Of a stretch of 64,000 bases of DNA, positions 26,701 through 36,056 are shown piece after piece. The number at the start of each line of letters is the position of its first letter. Positions within the stretch are counted from its first letter, which is position 1. A program made the translations under genes and the position numbers. The DNA is from Boswellia sacra. Its lineage: Eukaryota; Streptophyta; Magnoliopsida; Sapindales; Burseraceae. The stretch is taken from the NCBI GenBank assembly GCA_013180625.2, contig SNVD02005095.1:151453-215452 (forward strand). Reading direction: 5' to 3'. Below the pieces are notes generated by a model. It was not told the origin of the DNA and did no database searches. It was given only the letters and a program-made list of their open reading frames with translations.

Positions 26701-29700
26701 TCCTGTTCTATTTTTCCTCTGTTTGTTCTATTTCCTGTTTTTGTCATCTCTGTTGTTCTTTCTATCGGTTATAAGTGTGTGTGAGTGTGTGTTCAAGGCA
26801 TTGTAGCAGTGAGGGTCCTATCAGGTTTGGTATCAAAGCCGGTTGAAATCCTTAAATGGCTAAGAAGGGGGAGGGAAGGATAGATGAGTTGGAAGAAAAG
26901 ATCACCAAGTTTCAGGGAGACCTAGGGGCGGTTAAGGACGGATTAACTAGAGTTCAAAACTTGGAGCAAAACATTGCAGCGATTCTACAGAAGCCGGAAT
27001 CGATGGAGATGGAATCAAGGGGAAGTCCAGTGAAGGGTGAAGGTGAGGATTCACAACCCAGAAATTATGGATGGAGGCTTGGGGAGACGCGCAGAGGAGA
27101 AATCAGAACACGGCAGGTAGAGATGCCGACGTTCAGTGGAGGTGATCCGGATGAATGGGTGTATCGAGTAGAACATTTCTTCTCGTTGAACAACATGGGT
27201 GAGGCTGAGAAACTGATGGCGGTTGCGGTTTCCATGGAAGGCGAAGCTTTCGCCTGGCACCAATGGGAAGATTCCAGACGGCCTTTCCGTTCCTGGACTG
27301 AGCTCAAAGAGTTGCTGCTGGAACGATTTCGGGATAATAAGGAAGGATTGTCGGAACAATTTCTGGCACTGAGGCAGGAAGGGACGGTGCGAGACTACCG
27401 GCGGCAATTCGAAAGAATTTCGTCAACAATGGCGGATCTGTCGGACCATATATTAGAGGGCCAATTCGTGAATGGGCTGAAACCAGACATTAGGGCTGAG
27501 TTGCGGGCCTATCGGCCCACGGGTCTGGGAAGGATAATGGACTTGGCCCAGAAGATTGAAGTTAAAAATTTGGCCCTTAAAAGTTATAAGGCCGGTGGGA
27601 TGTTTGGAGAAAGAAAGAACACGGCCCAACCCGTTACAGCCCAAGTCCGAAGTTCATTAACGCCCCAAATGCGTTCCACAACATTTCCAGAGAAGACGGG
27701 AGCGAAGAAGGGCGATGGGCAGTTCCGGCGATTATCCGACGCCGAGCTGCAGGCCAAGAGAGAAAAAGGCCTGTGCTACCGATGCGACGAGAAGTTCTCT
27801 CCGGGGCACCGTTGCCGATTCCGGGAATTGCAAGTCATGGTAGTACAAGAAGCGGGGGAGGAGCAGAATTCCGAGGAGGGGCAAATCGAAGATGAGGACG
27901 ATCAGATGCCGGAAAAGTCGGAGATAATAGAACTATCGATGAATTCGGTGGTGGGTCTCTCTTCTCCCAAAACAATTAAGCTAGTGGGAACTGTGGGAAC
28001 GGAGAATGTCATTGTTCTGGTCGATCCAGGGGCTACCCATAATTTCATCTCAAGACAGCTGGTGCAGAAATTGAGCTTACCTCTGGATAAAACTGAAGGG
28101 TACGGGATCCTCCTAGGTACTGGAAGGCCGATTAGAGGGGAAGGGGTGTGTAAGGGAGTTGTTCTGTCTCTGCAAGGGCTGGAGGTGGTGGAGGATTATC
28201 TTCCCCTGGAGCTGGGAGGATCGGACTTGGTTTTGGGCATGCAGTGGCTGGAAAATTTAGGGGTCATCCGGTTTGATTGCAAAGCACTGACGATGGAGTT
28301 TGTGGTTGATGGTCACAGGGTAATCCTTCAGGGGGACCCTAGTTTGTGTAGGGCTCAAGTCAAGTTAAAAAACCTGTTTAAAGCTGTCAAAGGAGGAGGA
28401 CAAGGCATCTTGCTGGAGTTGAGTGCCCTGTCAGTTTCTAATGCACAGGAAGAACCGGAAATTCCAGCAGAAATCAGCCGATTGTTGCACACCCATGACT
28501 CAGTATTTCATTTCCCCCCTGGGTTACCTCCGGAACGAAGCCAAGATCATGCTATTATACTCAAGGAAGGAAGCCATCCCATTTCTGTCCGCCCATACCG
28601 GTATCCCCATATCCAGAAGGCCGAAATAGAACGCCTGGTCCAGGAAATGCTGGCAGCTGGCATAATCCGCCCCAGTAGTAGTCCCTTTTCCAGTCCTGTC
28701 TTGCTAGTCAAAAAGAAGGATGGAAGCTGGCGATTTTGTGTGGACTACCGAGCCCTCAATCAAGTCACCGTGCAGAACAAATTCCCAATTCCAGTGATCG
28801 ACGAATTGTTAGACGAACTTCACGGGGCCACAATATTTTCAAAACTGGACCTAAAATTAGGCTATCATCAGATCAGAATTAGACCGGGGGATATTCACAA
28901 TACAGCTTTCCGCACCCATGACGGCCATTATGAATTCCTGGTAATGCCCTTTGGCCTCACTAACGCCCCTTCTACATTCCAATCTCTGATGAATGAAATA
29001 TTTCGACCATTTTTGAGGAAGTTTATCCTTGTCTTCTTTGATGACATCCTGATCTATAGTGTTAGCCTGACAGACCACGTAAAACATCTTGAAATGGTAC
29101 TACAAATTCTGGCAGCACATAAGCTGTATGCGAATAGAAAAAAATGTTTATTTGCTCGTACCGAATTGGAGTATTTGGGTCATATTATCTCTCCAGAGGG
29201 GGTTTCAGTGGACCAATCAAAGATCCAGGTCATGCTGCACTGGCCTAGACCCCGGAATTTGAAGGAATTGAGAGGTTTCCTAGGTCTCACTGGGTATTAC
29301 AGAAAATTTGTTAAAAACTATGGGAACATAGCTCAACCCCTGACAGAACAGTTGAAGAAGGATCAATTCGGGTGGAATCTGGCAGCCGAGGAGGCCTTCA
29401 ACCGCTTAAAACAAGCTATGACTGAAGTTCCATTTCTGGCCCTTCCAGACTTTTCTAAGCCATTTCTCCTCAACACTGATGCATCTGGGGTGGGATTAGG
29501 AGCGGTCCTAATGCGAGAACATCGACCCATAGCCTATTTTAGTCATATACTCCCTTCTAGCCAGCGGCTTAAATCTGTATATGAGCGGGAACTAATGGCA
29601 GTGGTCTTGGCAATCCAGAAATGGCGGCCCTATCTCCTGGGACGCAGATTCATTGTACAGACAGATCAGAAAAGTTTGAAATACCTGTTGGAGCAGCGTC

Positions 29701-32062
29701 TTATCAGTACAGAGCACCAAAAATGGGTAACAAAACTGTTGGGGTTCGATTTCGAAATCCAATATAAACCGGGACTGGAGAATAAGGCTGCTGATGCCCT
29801 TTCCCGCCATCCGGAATTTGCTGCCATAGCCTTTTCTCCTTCTTTCGATTTCCAAGAGATACAGCAAGCAGTGAGTGAGGATGCTGAATTGAGCAAAATT
29901 AAGACAGAGATTCTGGCAGGAAACTCAGTTAAGGAGGGATTTACAGTAGTCCATGGCACTCTACTATACAAGGGCCGAATGGTATTGAGTCAACATTCAT
30001 CCTTAATTCCCAAACTGCTCAAGGAATTTCATGACAGCTCCATTGGGGGGCATTCTGGATTACTGAAAACGACCCAGCGGATTACCAAGGAATTCTATTG
30101 GGTGGGAATGAAGAAGGCTATCAAACGCTATGTGGAGGCTTGCCCGGTGTGCCAACAGAACAAGTATCTTGCCATGTCTCCAGCAGGATTATTACAGCCC
30201 TTACCACTGCCTACACAAGTATGGGAAGATCTTTCCATGGATTTTATAGAAGGACTTCCGAAATCTGAAGGCTTTGATACAGTTTTAGTTGTGGTTGATC
30301 GGCTGAGCAAATTTGCCCATTTTATAGCTCTTAGGCATCCCTTCAATGCCCCGGCTGTAGCTGCTGTTTTCCTCAAGGAAGTGGTGCGTCTACATGGGAT
30401 CCCTAGGTCCATTGTTACAGATAGAGACCGGATTTTTCTGAGTTTGTTCTGGACTGAATTATTCAAGCTTCAAGGTACCAACCTCAAGAGAAGCACTGCC
30501 TATCATCCCCAATCGGATGTGCAATCCGAAGTTGTGAACCGGTGCTTGGAAACGTATCTTCGCTGCTTTGTATCCAACAAACCAAGACAATGGATCAAAT
30601 GGCTTCCGTGGGCGGAGTATTGGTATAATACTTCCTTTCACTCTTCTGCCAAGTGTACGCCTTTCAAAATTCTGTATGGTCGAGACCCTCCTCCATTGGT
30701 CCGTTACGGACACAATTCCACTGCTGTCTCCACTGTTGAATTACTCTTGGAGGAAAGAGATGCAATATTGGAGGAGCTGAAGCAGAATTTGAGCAAAGCA
30801 CAAACTCGGATGAAGGTTATGGCAGATGGTAAAAGAAGGGAGCTACAGTTCAATGTGGGAGATCTGGTTTACCTCAAGTTACAGCCATATAAGCAGCGAT
30901 CTTTAGCTCAACGACGGAATGAGAAACTTAGCCCCCGCTACTATGGACCTTTTCCGGTGGAGGCCAAAGTGGGACCAGTCGCTTACAAACTCCAACTGCC
31001 TGATTACTCTCTGATTCACCCGGTATTTCATGTTTCTCAGCTGAAACCGGCCATCAATTCCACAGATTTTGTTTCCCCAGTCATTCCTCCTCAACTCAAT
31101 TCCTCCATGGAGTTGAATGTTGAACCTGCCAACATCCTCAATGTCAGACAGAAGCAGGGGACTTCAGGGCTTCTCACTGAAGTGCTGGTCCAATGGAAGG
31201 ACCTACCGGCTTTCGATGCTACTTGGGAACAGCTCGATTTGATAAAAAATCAATTCCCTGCCTTTCACCTTGAGGACAAGGTGCTGGCTTGGGCGGGGGG
31301 TAATGGTAGGCCACCTATTAAGTTTACTTACAGTAGGCGGTACAAGAAATAAGGGAAGGGCAGGGTTGTTATTTGGCATATGGGCAAGGGTAGTATGTTA
31401 TACTTTTAGCTGCTTTTTGTTTGCTTTTCCTTGTGTTGCTTTTTGGCGTGAAGGTTGCGGAGTTAGTTACCCCGAATTTAGGAAAGAAGAGAATAGGGAC
31501 AGGCTGGTATATAAGGGAAGAGAGAGGATTAGAGGGTAGGGAATTTTTCTGTTATTTGGAGACCACAGTGTCTAGGGAGAGCTTGCAGGCCTCTCGAATT
31601 GCCTGCTAAATTTTCTTAATTCAATACAGAATTTATGCAGTAACCCATTTCCTGTTCTATTTTTCCTCTGTTTGTTCTATTTCCTGTTTTTGTCATCTCT
31701 GTTGTTCTTTCTATCGGTTATAAGTGTGTGTGAGTGTGTGTTCAAGGCATTGTAGCAGTGAGGGTCCTATCAGAAAGTAACTATAATGTAAAGATCACAA
31801 CTATTTTGAAATGCTAATCTAAAGATCCCAATTGCTTGTGATAACATGAAACATACTCAAGAAACATCAAAGTGAGTGAACTTCACTTTGACGTTTCTTT
31901 ATACATCAATGATCCTTGTCTAGAGATCCACCGTTGCTACCAATGACCATTATATAGGGATGAAACAAAACATGCACTTCAAACAGCAGCAGATTGACAT
32001 ATGTTTCTATTTAGAAAGAGGCAATGCTAGAAATTTCATAGCAATCATTTCTACTAACAATA

Positions 32063-32120
<58 letters not shown>

Positions 32121-35100
32121 AGAAAGTCCTCATATAATTAAATAGCAGACAAGCGACATACTTAGATGAAAAACAACCTGCCCAACTTTTACCGCTTGGA
32201 GCAACTTTTCTTCTGAAAGGAAATTACAGTAACCCTGCAATTAGAAAGTTTGCACATTTATGAGTCAACTAGCTGAATTACCAAAGCACTTTCTTTTTTC
32301 TTTTTAATTAAAAAAATGTGTAAACAAAAGAAAAAAGTGCAAACCCAAGTGGGATTTGAGACCATGACCTCACACCTTACCCCAATTTTGAGAGAGAGGC
32401 GATTCTATTAAGCCCAAAGGTCATTTGCAAAAAACCAAACAATCATAAATGTTGTTATGAATCCTAGAATGATCTATAATATGACATCCACCGGGACCCA
32501 AAAAGATAGAGAGAGAGAGAGAGAGAGAGATGTCACAAACAAACTTCTGCATAAACGTCAAAACTGAAGCTGAAATAATAATGAATGTTGTTCTTGCTCA
32601 ATTTAATGACAATCCAAGCCCTATTGATGTATGGATCTTAAAAAGAGCAAGCTGTTCTTCAAAGTGATTAGGAAGTTGGACAACTATTTGCAGTTATGTT
32701 TATGGCCATATAGACAACAGAATATTGACCAAATAATTACGCACTTACAAAGTAATTTTGTAATTGTTTCATTGACTAGATCTTGAAATCCATTTCCTGA
32801 ATTTGTTGCAATTCCTAGAAAAAAAAATATTTCAGGAATATTATAAAGTGAAAAGGTAAAATGTGAGGAAGAATATGGCATGGAAGAGGTTCAATCTTGC
32901 CTTAGATGTTATCTCTTCTTCCTTCCCCAAATCAGTTTAAATATCGCTAAGGTTGATATTGATGGATTACAAGAATGCAAGTTTATTCCATCATCTAGTG
33001 CATCGTCATGCCCCATCTTACCTTCCAATTGCTTGCATTTCTTGTTGTTCTCCAAAGCTAACTACTGATTTGTGTAGGGAATCATATCATCAATATAAAT
33101 CCCATTGTTTACTTCGTCTGTCGTGTTGTTTATTTCATAACTTCCTATGGTAAAACTTTTTTCACATTTTTATTTCCGTGTACATAATTTAGAGAGGCTC
33201 CATTGCAAGCTCAGTGGAGAGTCTGCAGGTGAAAGAAGATGCAACCAGTATAAGCAACTGCACCAAGACTTACGCAACAGGAAATGAACTGAATGGTCAT
33301 CATGATAACCATATTGCCTCCAATTTTTATGATGAAGAACACTTCTATCTAGTTCATCTATTGGCTCCACTTCTCCGAGATAAGCATCTTCCAAATTTGA
33401 GAATATGAAAATTCTTTAAAGGCACATTTGCACAAGACATCTGTAGGTTGCCCAAACAATTACTGCTAATCTCTACTTCTTTTAGTAGCTGTCAAAGATA
33501 GGCATTCTGATAGGCCTATAATTAAGCCTCCAATCAGAATTACTTATTCTAGACACTAGAAATAGGGGGTTTCATTAGGGGCAGGGTTGGAATTAATAGG
33601 GAATGTTTGTTTTTACTTTCTTGCTAAGTTTTTTCTGTTTGTAAATAAGGTTGGCAGTTAGTTTCTTTTGCTGAGCTGGAAACAGAGAGAGATTGTTACA
33701 GACTATAAAGGGAAAGGAAGGAGAGAGAATGGGGTGTGGAATTTGTGAGAAAATTCGGTTGAGCCTAGCTCTGGGGAGAGCTGGCAGACCTCTCGAAAGT
33801 CTGCCGCACTACTTTACTGTTATTTTCTGACCATTTGCAATTTTTCCAGAAAAGTCTCTACTCATAATTCTGCTACTCTATTTTTCTTTCTTAAAATCTA
33901 TCCTAGCTAGCTGAGTTCTGTTGTGTGTGAGAAAGAAACTTACCACATTCCAACACAATACAGTAAAACTGAAATAAAAAAATATAGGAGGAAACCTATT
34001 TGAGAGGTGTCCCCGGCCTTAGTTATCAACCTGTCAAAGGTAAGCAAGCTGCAGAATTCACTACAAGGATTGAAACTATCCCTACTATAAAGCTTATAGA
34101 AACTTGGTAACTGTCCTGGCACAATCAAGCAAACATCTGCACAATTAAGGACATCATGTAATAATGGCCAACGAGCTTAACAAATCACCTTGCAATAATT
34201 TGCCATTGAGAACAAGGACCTCTGATACTCAATATGACACTGAAAGGTAAGCCGCTAGGTAAATATTTGGCATTTTGCTGAAAGAGACAGATATTCAGAG
34301 GCTTTAAGCAGGCCTATACACCAGTTCAGTTATATGCTAATTATTATTACACTGGCAGCTAAAAAGCAGGTGCAACCTGAGCTACTCCTCCCCTTTCCTT
34401 GAGTGGAATCAAAAGAGATTTATATATTGTCTTCATATTACTACTCCCTTCCACATACATATATAACTGCTTACCAGCTTATGCATGCTTTGTTTTAATA
34501 ATATGCAGAAAAACTATTGATTCATTCAGGATGACACAAATAAAGGTGAACCATCAGCCCACCTCTGAACCGTGCAAAATAAATTAATAAACTTTTTCAC
34601 ATAAACAAGAAATCAAAAAAATAAAATAAAATAAAACAAAGCCAGGATATCTTCAAAAGTAAAGAGAAGAATCCTGAAACTTATTAGTAACCCAAAGCCT
34701 ATAACGCAAACTCTATCCCACAAAAAGTCAGCTCCCCACAAGAATTCATCAAAGTCATGAAGATGCAAACAACTAATGTTGCCAAATGATGACAACTTAA
34801 AATTGAAAAGAGAAACTCTTATCATACACTCATTAACGTGTTAAAATGAGCACCATATTTTAAAACAACTAGATCCTTTTTTTACTGACCTGAAGGAGCA
34901 ATAATTAAATCACTTTTTCATTAGTCAAATACAGAGGCTAACCATTAACTTTAACTGTAGAAACAAAGCTTCTAAAGCTATTGCATCCAATACCATTCAA
35001 ATGGTGTATGAACATCATTAGCAAAGACTAGAGATCTGCAGCCAACTGCTCAATAGTAGGTGGAAATTTACTTACAACATCGTTCTTGAAAAACTTGCTA

Positions 35101-35989
35101 TAGCTTCAAATTAAGAATTAAAAGCAAACCTCTATCATTAATATTGCATCATCACTGCCTGCCAACAACAAGTCCAACTCTGAGTCTTCCATCTCTTTGG
35201 TTGTTGGATTCAAAATAAACTTATCACCAACTAGACCAACTCGAACTCCTGCAACCGGTTTTGAATTTGGTACTTCCGAAAGAGCACTGTGATATTTAAA
35301 TGAGTCACAAACCGAAAAGAGATGTTTGAAATAATATCATAAATCCTCTCTATATTCCCTAGAGAACAGTAAGGCACAAAAATATCAATAGTCATACACT
35401 GCTATTCCAGCTGCCGTAACTGCCAAAGCATCAGAGCTGTGGAGACCATCATAGCTCAAAACCTGTAAGCATAAAGTGACAATAATTAACCAAAGTGAGC
35501 TACGCAGACAGTGAGATAAGGACACAGTAAGTCAACTTATTGGTTCAAGGGGGAATTAAAAAAAAAAAAAAAAACTTTGTTAACAGCAGACAAGGACACT
35601 GTGCAAAACTTGATTAATCATAAATCTGATAATAACCATCCAATCTTCATTCCAAGTCAAACAAGTGTTTCAATGATGCGTTGAGGTTATATAGGTCAAA
35701 AATACCCGATATCCATGATACTATACAATACCACTTTCATATCAATTTCGGGTCATTATCACTGGGATAACTCACCGATATACCGACAAAAGTTGAAACA
35801 TTAAACTTTCTATATATATGTATATAATAAAACAGAAAACATCAAGTGATGCAATCCTATAAAAATATACAAGAGAAGCATACCCAAGAAAGTATCTGAG
35901 TTTCATGATAAAAGCCCTTAAGCATAGTTGGACGCAGAGGCCGATCGATCAATCTACAGACAAGGACCTACATGCAACCAAGAAGAAAA

Positions 35990-36056
<67 letters not shown>

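Larger units (their letters stand above)
26355..31772 (+). mobile_element. Ty3/gypsy chromovirus, full length, in PNPase intron 8
   Basis: This 5418-bp element is flanked by a perfect 5-bp target duplication gaaag (26350-26354 and 31773-31777). It has two 469-bp LTRs, a primer-binding site and one open gag-pol frame ending in a chromodomain. It lies antisense to the PNPase gene. Without it the intron would be about 680 bp instead of 6.1 kb. Small size, short LTRs and the initiator-Met tRNA primer site suggest a Reina-like chromovirus, but the lineage needs a tree. Confidence 0.95.
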
